A DNA stretch of 64,000 bases from an uncultured Draconibacterium sp. (GTDB taxonomy: Bacteria; Bacteroidota; Bacteroidia; Bacteroidales; Prolixibacteraceae). The stretch's first letter is position 1. Every line of letters starts with the position of its first letter. Below, one piece after another: positions 8,291 through 15,724 of this stretch. The notes beneath the pieces are model-generated. The model did no database searches. It worked only from the letters and a program-made list of their open reading frames with translations, and was not told the DNA's origin. A program made the translations under genes and the position numbers. Location: positions 97,772 to 161,771 of the forward strand of contig NZ_CAJXYQ010000009.1 of assembly GCF_913063105.1 (NCBI RefSeq), written 5' to 3'.

Positions 8291-9931
8291 ATGAAAAAAC
8301 TAACATTGGTAGTGGCATTTTCTATGCTGCTTCAAATTGTATTTGCAGGTGGTTTACTAACCAATTACAACCAAAGTGCACAATATATTCGGATGATGTC
8401 GCGAAATGCATCATTAGATATTGATGCGGTATTTTACAATCCGGCGGGCTTGGTAAAAATGGAAGATGGCTGGCATTTTGCCTTTTACAGCCAAACTATT
8501 TTTCAAACCCGCGATATTGATACACAGTTTCCAACTTTGAATACAAGTCACTACGAAGGTAAAACAACAATACCTATTTTTCCTGATTTGTATGCAGCCT
8601 ATAAAAAAGACAAGTGGGCATTTTCATTAGGAATAGGGCCAATAGGTGGTGGCGGAACAGCAGAGTTTCCCGGAGGAATTCCAACACTGGAGATTCCTTT
8701 TTCAATGTTACCGGTTGCCTTGTCTGACTTAGCTTTAATTAACCCGGCTTTAGCTGTTACAAGTTACGACCTTGATATGGCATTAGAGGCTTCATCAACA
8801 TTTTGGGGTATTCAACTGGGTGCATCTTATGCACTAAACGATAAATTCTCGGTTTATGGGGGTATGCGCTTAATGCCATCAGTAAATACTTACGAAGGAG
8901 CTATTCGCAATATCCAGATTAACGGAACACCTGCTGTGGCCTGGTTAAATGGGTCTGCTACGCAACTGAGTACAATGGCGGCAAATCTCAATGCACTAGC
9001 AAATTTGCCGGAAACATTGGCCCCAATTCTTTCCGTTGCTGGAGAGTTTACATTAGATCAGTTGGTGGGGGCAGGCCAAATGGATCCGGTACAGCAAGGT
9101 CAAATTGAGGCAGGTTTGCAATTAATGGGACTTTCATCTGAGCAAATTGCGGCTATGAATCTTAACCAGATAAATGGTGCATATGTGCAAGCCGCACCTG
9201 GTTTTATTCAAAATGCACAAACGCTTAACGGAACAGCACAAACACTTACCGGAACCGCCGGGCAAATGAACGACAAAGAGGTGAAAACCAAACAAAAAGG
9301 CATGGGTTATACCCCGATAATTGGTGTTAATTTTTCGCCGAACGACGACTGGAACTTCGCTGTAAAATACGAGTTTAAAACAAAGCTTGTATTGGAAAAC
9401 GAAACCGAAGTTGATCAAATGGGCTTGTTTCCTGATGGAGCAGAATCTTCAAACGATGTTCCTGCAATTTTTACGGCCGGTGTTGGATATCGTGGTTTAG
9501 ACTGGTTAGAAGCACAACTTTCCTATAATATGTATTTTGATAAAGATGTTGATTATGGGTACAATATCCGATATTCAACAATGGGCGAGCAGGTGCACCG
9601 CGATATTGATGGCAACTATTGGGAGCTGGGCCTTGGATTGCAGTTTAATGTAAGTGATAATTTTGCTTTTAGTGTTGGTGGATTACGCTCGAAAAATGGT
9701 GTATCACCACAGTACCAAAGCGATTTTAGTTTTAGTAATTCGTCGCATACCCTGGCTGGTGGTATTATGTGGAAAATTACTGACAAACTTACTTTTGATG
9801 CCGGTATTTCAAATACTTTTTATGAAGACGATACTGTGACATTTAATCATGCAAGTGTTGGAAGTTATGACGAAACGTTTGGCAAAACAACCTTGAGTAT
9901 TGCAGCCGGTATTTCGTACAGCATATTTTAA
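8291..9931 (+). CDS. outer membrane protein transport protein, FadL/TodX (OMPP1) family
   Basis: A 546-residue outer-membrane barrel with a signal peptide (about 1-19). The family hatch-domain motif NPAGLVKM sits near residue 52, and the C-terminus has regular amphipathic strands ending in a hydrophobic stretch (AAGISYSIF). Family members carry hydrophobic substrates such as fatty acids across the outer membrane. The substrate here is unknown. Compared with E. coli FadL (about 420 residues in the mature form) it is enlarged by a helical, Ala/Gln/Leu-rich segment at about residues 225-335. It is bounded by a promoter and a terminator, so it is probably monocistronic. Confidence 0.85.
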   Translation: MKKLTLVVAFSMLLQIVFAGGLLTNYNQSAQYIRMMSRNASLDIDAVFYNPAGLVKMEDGWHFAFYSQTIFQTRDIDTQFPTLNTSHYEGKTTIPIFPDLYAAYKKDKWAFSLGIGPIGGGGTAEFPGGIPTLEIPFSMLPVALSDLALINPALAVTSYDLDMALEASSTFWGIQLGASYALNDKFSVYGGMRLMPSVNTYEGAIRNIQINGTPAVAWLNGSATQLSTMAANLNALANLPETLAPILSVAGEFTLDQLVGAGQMDPVQQGQIEAGLQLMGLSSEQIAAMNLNQINGAYVQAAPGFIQNAQTLNGTAQTLTGTAGQMNDKEVKTKQKGMGYTPIIGVNFSPNDDWNFAVKYEFKTKLVLENETEVDQMGLFPDGAESSNDVPAIFTAGVGYRGLDWLEAQLSYNMYFDKDVDYGYNIRYSTMGEQVHRDIDGNYWELGLGLQFNVSDNFAFSVGGLRSKNGVSPQYQSDFSFSNSSHTLAGGIMWKITDKLTFDAGISNTFYEDDTVTFNHASVGSYDETFGKTTLSIAAGISYSIF

Positions 9932-9950
9932 ACCAATAACAATATAACGC

Positions 9951-9985
9951 AAAAGCGGAGGACATTTATTGTTCTCCGCTTTTTT
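9951..9985. terminator. bidirectional hairpin terminator
   Basis: A stem of about 13 bp (AAAAGCGGAGGAC with GTTCTCCGCTTTT, one mismatch) lies between the convergent FadL-like gene and the lipoprotein gene ending at 10003. It has a T-run on the plus side and an A-run that serves the minus strand. Confidence 0.85.
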
Positions 9986-10002
9986 ATTGCTTAGCATTTG
10001 GT

Positions 10003-10539
10003 TTAAATCGCTTTGGCTTCAATATGGCAATCAAAGTCCATGTTTACAACAAAGTCTACCGGTGCAGTATTCGTGGTTCCTGAAACGGTAATTGTAATTT
10101 CTTTAGTTGAATTAAGAATTGAGGCCGCCTGAATAAGTTTAGCGTTATCAACTGATGGTTTAAAGGTGTTGTTCTCTCTTGAAATATCTGTTAGCGAAAC
10201 CAGTATGCCCACATTGTCAACAGAAACATCAAGCGTTTTAACCAGTTCTCCTTCTCCCAAATTGCCAATAACTAACTCCAGTTCATTGATGTCAATCGAT
10301 TTTAGTTTGTTCAAATAATCTGCGATCTCGCTAATGTCGCTGAGTTTTGTAGTTTGTGTTTCAGAAAATGCGAAATCGGCGCTGGCTGATTTTTGAATAC
10401 TGGCATTCGTTTCAACAACGGCTACCGGAATGTTCATCGAAAGGGTTGTGTCAAACTCAATGGTATTGGCATCTTCAATTTTGTCGCACGAAAATAACGA
10501 CAGTGCAAAAACTAATAATACAAAATAAATGTTTTTCAT
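10003..10539 (-). CDS. hypothetical lipoprotein
   Basis: A 178-residue protein with a lipoprotein signal (MKNIYFVLLVFALSLFSC, lipobox Cys18). The ATG at 10539 is preferred over an in-frame ATG at 10578 because the signal peptide starts there. The mature part has alternating hydrophobic strands (for example DLSVDNVGILVSL-like pattern and ITITVSGTT) without a recognised family, suggesting a beta-rich fold. It would be tethered to a cell membrane. It lies in a row of three minus-strand lipoprotein genes, but a terminator separates it from the next one upstream. Confidence 0.75.
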   Translation of the reverse strand: MKNIYFVLLVFALSLFSCDKIEDANTIEFDTTLSMNIPVAVVETNASIQKSASADFAFSETQTTKLSDISEIADYLNKLKSIDINELELVIGNLGEGELVKTLDVSVDNVGILVSLTDISRENNTFKPSVDNAKLIQAASILNSTKEITITVSGTTNTAPVDFVVNMDFDCHIEAKAI

Positions 10540-10604
10540 GTGATTTGTGATTAATGTTAAAGCGGCAATATAAGGCATTATTGTACCTGTGTCAATAGCA
10601 AAAT

Positions 10605-10637
10605 AAAAAAAGGGTTGATTTTTATCAACCCCTTTTG
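10605..10637 (-). terminator. terminator after the NigD-like lipoprotein gene
   Basis: On the minus strand AAAAGGGGTTGAT and ATCAACCCTTTT-type arms form a stem of about 12 bp followed by a run of seven or more T. It begins about 31 bp after the stop at 10668. Confidence 0.85.
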
Positions 10638-10667
10638 GAAGAACTAACTGTGAAATTACTGGAATAC

Positions 10668-11321
10668 CTACTCCAGTTCAAAAATTTTATTGTAGACTTC
10701 GTCGTTAATAAGCTTGGCTGTAAGTACAAACTGTTTGGTGCCGGTTGCTTTTAAATCCGAAAGGTCGTAGCGAAATTCTTTTGTAAACCAGGCCTCGCAA
10801 AGATCGCCATTGGCATTATGCCTTATTTCGAATGTTGGAACGGTGGAGCTACTTGCTGTCCATGGGTGCATACGGGCCAAATCAATTGTGTGTTCCTGGC
10901 AGCCACCGCTGTATGAAAGTTTAAAGTATAAACAATTACCATCTACATAAGCTTCATGAATATGAACAGGGTCGCGGGCCAAACTGTCGTAATTCTCAAA
11001 ATATAAATCAATGTATGGCGAACACGATAATTCTTCAACGTAAGTTACTTCGCAGGGAACTCCCTGGCTGCATCCAACCATTACATTGGTTAATTCGGTG
11101 TATGTAATAAGTACGCGTTGCCCCTGTGTAAAAGTAAAATTCTCGGGGTAATAGAGCGGAAGAACTTTGTTGCCGTTGTCAAGTTCAATAATAAATCCAC
11201 AGTCGCCTGCCCCAGCGTAATCAACAACAGTTCCGGTTTCGTCAAACGAAAGTATTTCATCATCCTGGCAACTGGTAAATAGAATAAGAAATACGGATAG
11301 TATTACGACTAATCGTTTCAT
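10668..11321 (-). CDS. NigD-like lipoprotein
   Basis: A 217-residue lipoprotein (signal MKRLVVILSVFLILFTSC, lipobox Cys18). The region after the Cys (about 28-75, GTVVDYAGAGDCGFIIEL ... LITY) has the small OB-like pattern found in NigD-like N-terminal domains, and the C-terminal half is predicted beta-sandwich with several Cys (GDCG, GCSQ, CEV, CSP, GGC). NigD proteins are common, poorly understood lipoproteins of Bacteroidota. The family link is from recognition of the pattern, not alignment. It is followed by a terminator. Confidence 0.6.
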   Translation of the reverse strand: MKRLVVILSVFLILFTSCQDDEILSFDETGTVVDYAGAGDCGFIIELDNGNKVLPLYYPENFTFTQGQRVLITYTELTNVMVGCSQGVPCEVTYVEELSCSPYIDLYFENYDSLARDPVHIHEAYVDGNCLYFKLSYSGGCQEHTIDLARMHPWTASSSTVPTFEIRHNANGDLCEAWFTKEFRYDLSDLKATGTKQFVLTAKLINDEVYNKIFELE

Positions 11322-11370
11322 GGCATTATAAATTGTTTTTGGTATAACGTAAATAACTTACGTTTATTTT

Positions 11371-12612
11371 CTATTCCTCTTTTTCCGGGTTTTTTACGGT
11401 TCCCAGGAATAAAATAGCACCAGTGTCTTTTTCGGTAATGGCATATAAAAAAGGCCGGTTTACGTTAAATTGCTTATTTTGTGGACCTACCGAGGTAAGT
11501 TCAATAGCTACTACTGTTACTGCTGCAGCTTCAGTACCCTTTTCATTTACTTCAATAAAAGTTTTATGCTTTACGTAGTCGATATTCAGATTGCCATTTT
11601 TGTTGATGCCGGTAAAGTCAGCTTGCCCTCTTCTAAATGCAATTCCCATCCCCATATCGCTTAGTACATCATTTAGTTTTATTTCGTATTTATATTTTAG
11701 ACGAGGAAGCTTTAGGTCAATATTAACAGTGTCGGTAAAGCTTGCCATCCATGTTTTCCAATTGCCAACACTTAACTCCTCAACAATATCTTCTACCGAA
11801 TTTTCTGCTTGGGGAAGAAATACAAACATGTTGTAATTACCGGCACCATAGGCTAGTTTAACGGCCTCGAATAAATTGTTGGAGTAGTAAGGCAACGATT
11901 CTGTTTTTATCATGGTGGGCACATTAATTGCTGTTTCGCTGTTCAGATAAAATGGCAGATTTTTCGTGTTGTCTTCGTCAAATTCGGTTTGCCAAATGCC
12001 TTTAAAATAAATAGCATTTAGTAAAAACATAACATGTTCGGCACTAATATTGTCCAGTATTTTATCTATTTTATTGTGCGTTTTATCTGCTACCCAATTA
12101 TTAATGGTTTCTAAAGCCCGGGGCGAATTAAAGTCCAGGCCTTCTACCTCAGCGTCATAATAGTTTTGGTTGGTAGAAACAAAATCGCGTTCAACGGCAA
12201 AGCCATTTTTGTAGTAAATGGCATTGGCAATTTCTAAAATAACCTTTGGGTCGAGCGATTGCAGAGCAGCCACTAGCGAAGCATACGATTGATTAATTTC
12301 TTCGGGTGTTAAACCATAAACTTTAAGGGTTTCTTCCATCGCCTTTTTTGTTTCGCCATTTGCCCCGTTGTATGTCATGGCCAGCGCCAGGCTAACGCTG
12401 AGTGGCGACACCATAATGTTGTCGTATTTTTCTTCTTCGTCATATATTTTCTGAAAAAGTTCAAGCCCGAACTCATTTTCTGCTTTAACAAGTTGTGCCG
12501 ACTTCTCGTCCAGTTCTATTTTTTTTATTGGATCGGTACCATCGTCGTTGCTGTTGCATGCACTTAAAAATAACAAGGCAATTCCAAGAATTACCGAAAT
12601 GAATGGTTTCAT
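11371..12612 (-). CDS. serpin-family protease inhibitor, lipoprotein
   Basis: A 413-residue serpin with a lipoprotein signal (MKPFISVILGIALLFLSAC), so it should be tethered to a membrane. The ATG at 12612 is preferred over 12651 because it starts the signal. Serpin landmarks are NPLSVSLALAMTYNGANG-like helix B, the breach/shutter residues in NAIYFKG, and the reactive-centre hinge EKGTEAAAVT at residues 357-366. Small residues at P12-P10 indicate an inhibitory serpin. Counting from P17 puts P1-P1' at about Thr373-Ser374, which would suit elastase- or subtilisin-like proteases (inference). C-terminal FLYAI and LFLGTVKNP complete the fold. A -7 candidate (TAAATTTG, minus, 12628-12635) lies just upstream. 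Confidence 0.9.
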   Translation of the reverse strand: MKPFISVILGIALLFLSACNSNDDGTDPIKKIELDEKSAQLVKAENEFGLELFQKIYDEEEKYDNIMVSPLSVSLALAMTYNGANGETKKAMEETLKVYGLTPEEINQSYASLVAALQSLDPKVILEIANAIYYKNGFAVERDFVSTNQNYYDAEVEGLDFNSPRALETINNWVADKTHNKIDKILDNISAEHVMFLLNAIYFKGIWQTEFDEDNTKNLPFYLNSETAINVPTMIKTESLPYYSNNLFEAVKLAYGAGNYNMFVFLPQAENSVEDIVEELSVGNWKTWMASFTDTVNIDLKLPRLKYKYEIKLNDVLSDMGMGIAFRRGQADFTGINKNGNLNIDYVKHKTFIEVNEKGTEAAAVTVVAIELTSVGPQNKQFNVNRPFLYAITEKDTGAILFLGTVKNPEKEE

Positions 12613-12850
12613 AATCAAACGTTTTAGCAAATTTACAAACCATAGATGCAAAAATGCAAGTTAAGGTTGCGTAACGAATGTTAAAACGTTTTTAAGAAAA
12701 ACAACATGTGCAGAAAAATGAAAAAAGAAATTGCAGAAGCACGCAACCTTTTTTTTAGGCAGTACATCTAACCTGTGATTTTAATTTGTGAGGACCTACT
12801 GTTAAAGCAGATGCCAAAAAGTAAGATTAGAGCAGAAGCATTATTATCTG

Positions 12851-12858
12851 TACTTTTG
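12851..12858 (+). promoter_or_regulatory. -7 box directly in front of the ECF sigma gene
   Basis: TACTTTTG matches TAnnTTTG exactly. Its 3' end is only 8 bp before the proposed TTG start at 12867, so a transcript starting about 6-7 nt downstream would have almost no leader. No good -33 box is seen. Confidence 0.45.
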
Positions 12859-12866
12859 GGTGAACT

Positions 12867-13439
12867 TTGCGAAAGATTTTGGAAGACCTGAAAAAAATAA
12901 TAAAAGATTGTGCTTCGGGGAAACAGCGTGCACAAGAACAACTATACCAAATGTTTGCGCCTAAAATGTTTGGAGTATGCTTGCGCTATGCTAAGGACAA
13001 CACCGAAGCAGAAGATAATCTGCAGGAAGGATTTATTAAGGTGTTTCAATATATTGATCGGTTTAGGCACGAAGGTTCATTGGAAGGTTGGATACGAAGA
13101 ATAATGGTAAATGTATCACTCGAAAAATTCAGGAAACAGCATTTAATGCATCCTGTTGAGGATATTAGCAAGTTCGAGAGCCAGTACATTTCAGACGATA
13201 TACTTGCCGCAATATCGGCCAAGGAGTTAATCGCTCTGATACAGGAATTGCCTCCGCGTTACCGTATGGTTTTTAACCTTTTTGTAATAGATGGGATGAA
13301 CCATCAGGAGATTAGTGATGAAATGAAAATAACGGTGGGAACATCGAAGTCGAACCTGGCAAGGGCCAGAGATATTTTGAAACGTAGAGTGAAAGAACTG
13401 TACGGAGATATTGAAACAAGTAATTACACTGCCGGATGA
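12867..13439 (+). CDS. RNA polymerase ECF-type sigma-70 factor
   Basis: A 190-residue ECF sigma factor. Region 2 (about 25-90) contains YQMFAPKMFGVCLRYAKDNTEAEDNLQEGFIKVFQYIDRF, cut here by the usual DxLQE-type motif, and GSLEGWIRRIMVN. Region 4 (about 130-180) contains LPPRYRMVFNLFVIDGMNHQEISDEM and GTSKSNLARAR. The frame is open only from a TGA at 12861 and has no ATG before region 2, so it begins at TTG (12867, or the next TTG at 12879). It overlaps the following gene by 4 bp (ATGA), which couples it to the membrane protein that probably controls it. Confidence 0.85.
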   Translation: MRKILEDLKKIIKDCASGKQRAQEQLYQMFAPKMFGVCLRYAKDNTEAEDNLQEGFIKVFQYIDRFRHEGSLEGWIRRIMVNVSLEKFRKQHLMHPVEDISKFESQYISDDILAAISAKELIALIQELPPRYRMVFNLFVIDGMNHQEISDEMKITVGTSKSNLARARDILKRRVKELYGDIETSNYTAG

Positions 13440-14857
13440 GCAAGAGACTAAATATTGACGATTCGATTAAAGAAAAATTGGACGGCTTTTCTGCTGCTCC
13501 GCCACCACATGTTTGGACAAATATTCAAACAAACATGGCTGCCCGGCGCAAAAAACGTCGTTTAGCTTATGTCGGTTGGATATCGGCAGCAGCAGTGGTG
13601 GTGCTGGCATTCATTGCCGGGTGGTATTTTAGCGGGCAAAATACTATCGTGCAACCAATGTTGGTTGAGCAGCAACAAGCTACAGCTAAGTCAAATGCCG
13701 GTTTGTCAGCCGCTCAGGATGCCGAAATTGAAGGAAAAGCCGAAACGTCAGCAGGTATTTCTGAACTTATTGCAAATTCAAACACCGAGCCCATAACTGC
13801 AATAATTATTTCTGAGAACTCAACGGCAGAGCAACCCGGGCGTGATGGAGAAATACCGGAAACAACAGGAGGTGACGAAAAATTAGATGAGCACTACAGT
13901 TTGTTGCAAAGTATTGATGCATTTTTAGCTAAAAATATGCCCGATCTTAGGTTGCAACAAGTACAGAACAAACCTGTTGAGCCTTATTTAACAGCGGCTG
14001 ATGAAGTGTTAATAGCATCGAATATAAAAACATTTGAAACGGTAAAAAACAAAGAGAATGGATGGATTGTTGGCGCACACGTGTCGCCCGGCTATTCATC
14101 GCACTCAGCGCAACATAAGGATACTTACTCACAGAATATGACCTACCAAAGCGATAACGGTGGAGGAAATGTGGGAGGAGGAATATCGGTGCAGTATAAA
14201 ACCAGTAAGCGCTTACGTGTTGAAAGCGGTGTTTACTACGCTAAAGATGGACAGAAAGCAAAAAATTCGTTTAATTTATTTGCGTTTAAAAATGATGCTG
14301 ATTATATGACCTCACCAGAGTTTTCGTATGATGATGCACAGCCCGCTTTTTCAAATGTTGTTACCGCAGGAAGCGAAGGAATTGCCATGAACAGTACTGC
14401 CGGAGTAATAAAAATGCAAGCTACCCCACAAGGGGCGCAAATTGCTGCTAATTTAGAAACAGACAAGGCCCGGGCTGATAATGTATTGTATGCCGATGGC
14501 GAGTTTTCGCAGGTTTTTGAATTTGTGGAAATTCCGTTGTATTTACGTTATAGCATTTTGGATAAGCGCCTGGGCATTGAATTGCTTGGTGGGGTAAATG
14601 CCGGATTTGTGATTGGAAATAACGCTTATCTTGATAATAACTATGGTGTGCAAAACATTGGTAGCACTGCAGATATTTCAACGCTGAATTTCTCCGGAAC
14701 ATTAGGTGTAGGTGTAAACTATATGCTTGGTAAACATTTCTCGCTGGCACTCGAGCCGCGCATAAATTATTACTTAAACTCAATCAATAGCAATCCCGAT
14801 GTGGATTACCGGCCATATCGTTTGGGTGTTTATACCGGAATATATTACGAGTTTTAA
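13436..14857 (+). CDS. inner-membrane helix plus outer-membrane beta-barrel protein, probable regulator of the adjacent sigma factor
   Basis: A 473-residue protein with an unusual build. The N-terminal 43 residues are cytoplasmic in character (DDSIKEKLDGFS, then PPPHVWTNIQ, then RRKKRR). A membrane helix follows at about 44-66. A low-complexity Ala/Glu/Thr linker runs to about 160, and the C-terminal 270 residues look like an outer-membrane barrel with amphipathic strands, ending YTGIYYEF with terminal Phe. Overlap with the ECF sigma gene suggests that the cytoplasmic segment binds the sigma factor (inference from context). If both membrane parts are real, one polypeptide spans the envelope. 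The anti-sigma role is not shown by any recognised domain. Confidence 0.7.
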   Translation: MSKRLNIDDSIKEKLDGFSAAPPPHVWTNIQTNMAARRKKRRLAYVGWISAAAVVVLAFIAGWYFSGQNTIVQPMLVEQQQATAKSNAGLSAAQDAEIEGKAETSAGISELIANSNTEPITAIIISENSTAEQPGRDGEIPETTGGDEKLDEHYSLLQSIDAFLAKNMPDLRLQQVQNKPVEPYLTAADEVLIASNIKTFETVKNKENGWIVGAHVSPGYSSHSAQHKDTYSQNMTYQSDNGGGNVGGGISVQYKTSKRLRVESGVYYAKDGQKAKNSFNLFAFKNDADYMTSPEFSYDDAQPAFSNVVTAGSEGIAMNSTAGVIKMQATPQGAQIAANLETDKARADNVLYADGEFSQVFEFVEIPLYLRYSILDKRLGIELLGGVNAGFVIGNNAYLDNNYGVQNIGSTADISTLNFSGTLGVGVNYMLGKHFSLALEPRINYYLNSINSNPDVDYRPYRLGVYTGIYYEF

Positions 14858-14870
14858 GGCCATGCTAATG

Positions 14871-15263
14871 CTAAGCTTCCGGATCAAGCAGCCATTTTAA
14901 TGCCGCTTCTTTTGTAGAGAATACTTTTACCCTGAATCCAATTTCTCTATTCACTTCCTGCTCAAACAGCAAAGATGCTGCGGTAGAAAAAGGATCGTTA
15001 ATAACAATGCCCTGTTTTTTTCCATTAACAATGTCTACAATATTGCGCATAAAGTCAACAATAAGGCTCACATCGTTAGGTGTCATTTTAAACCGAGCTT
15101 CAGTGTAGTCTGATAAAAGATTATAGCCGCCTGCAGTAAACTCCGGCATTTTTAAAAACTCGTTCACCCAAACATATCCTATGTCTTTTTCTTCAAGAAT
15201 TCCGTTATGCTTATACAAAATAAGCTTACGTGAATGATCGGATGTTACTGAATAATTCATCAA
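14871..15263 (-). CDS. small STAS/SpoIIAA-like protein
   Basis: A 130-residue soluble protein without signal or membrane segment. It has the alternating strand/helix pattern of SpoIIAA-like STAS proteins and ends with VFSTKEAALKWL. The same ending (CFSTDKAALEWL) occurs in the 136-residue protein at 22383-22793, so the two are distant paralogues. The partner of this copy is not obvious; it stands alone between the barrel protein and pta. The start at 15263 gives MMNYS; the second Met is equally possible. Confidence 0.65.
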   Translation of the reverse strand: MMNYSVTSDHSRKLILYKHNGILEEKDIGYVWVNEFLKMPEFTAGGYNLLSDYTEARFKMTPNDVSLIVDFMRNIVDIVNGKKQGIVINDPFSTAASLLFEQEVNREIGFRVKVFSTKEAALKWLLDPEA

Positions 15264-15724
15264 GTAAATGTGTGCTTTGTTTCTTCTATTTTGTTGTTTT
15301 TTGTTTGTGACGTCTTATTAAAATTAATTAAAAATCATTGATATTCAAAGTGTTGTGTGGTTTTTTTGTTTGGTTTTGCATACTATTATTATGTACGAAG
15401 GAAGATATTGGATAGCGCTATGCAGAAGCAAGTAGGCCTTAAGAGGGCATTATTATAAACTAAAGGTCAATAAAAAACTATAATGAAACAGTTATCTACG
15501 TTTACGATTAAAAACTCATTCCAACAAGTAAAACTGTAAACCTCATGAGAATGTGAAATTTTAAGTTTTAAAGACTGAATTCACACAATTACAGCAAAAC
15601 AACAGTAATTCTTTTATATTTTTGACCCCAATTCAACAGGGCCTAAACGATTCAGCTGGTAATCCATGTGGTGTTCGTTTTACACAAATAATAAAAAAAG
15701 TACGGAGTCTTTTAATTTTTTTAA
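15264..15724. other. 461-bp spacer before pta
   Basis: No convincing gene is present; the longest frames starting with ATG encode fewer than 20 residues. A -7 box candidate, TATTTTTG at 15617-15624 on the plus strand, lies about 100 bp before the pta ATG and is the likely pta promoter, though no -33 element is clear. The rest is A/T-rich without a strong hairpin. Confidence 0.4.

Noticed and set aside
12706..12771. 21-codon basic frame between serpin and sigma genes
   Set aside because: No promoter or conservation evidence; falls within a separated inverted repeat and probably occurs by chance.
15482..15538. 18-codon frame before pta as a possible leader peptide
   Set aside because: No codon bias, no hairpin with T-run behind it, and the likely pta -7 box lies downstream of it.
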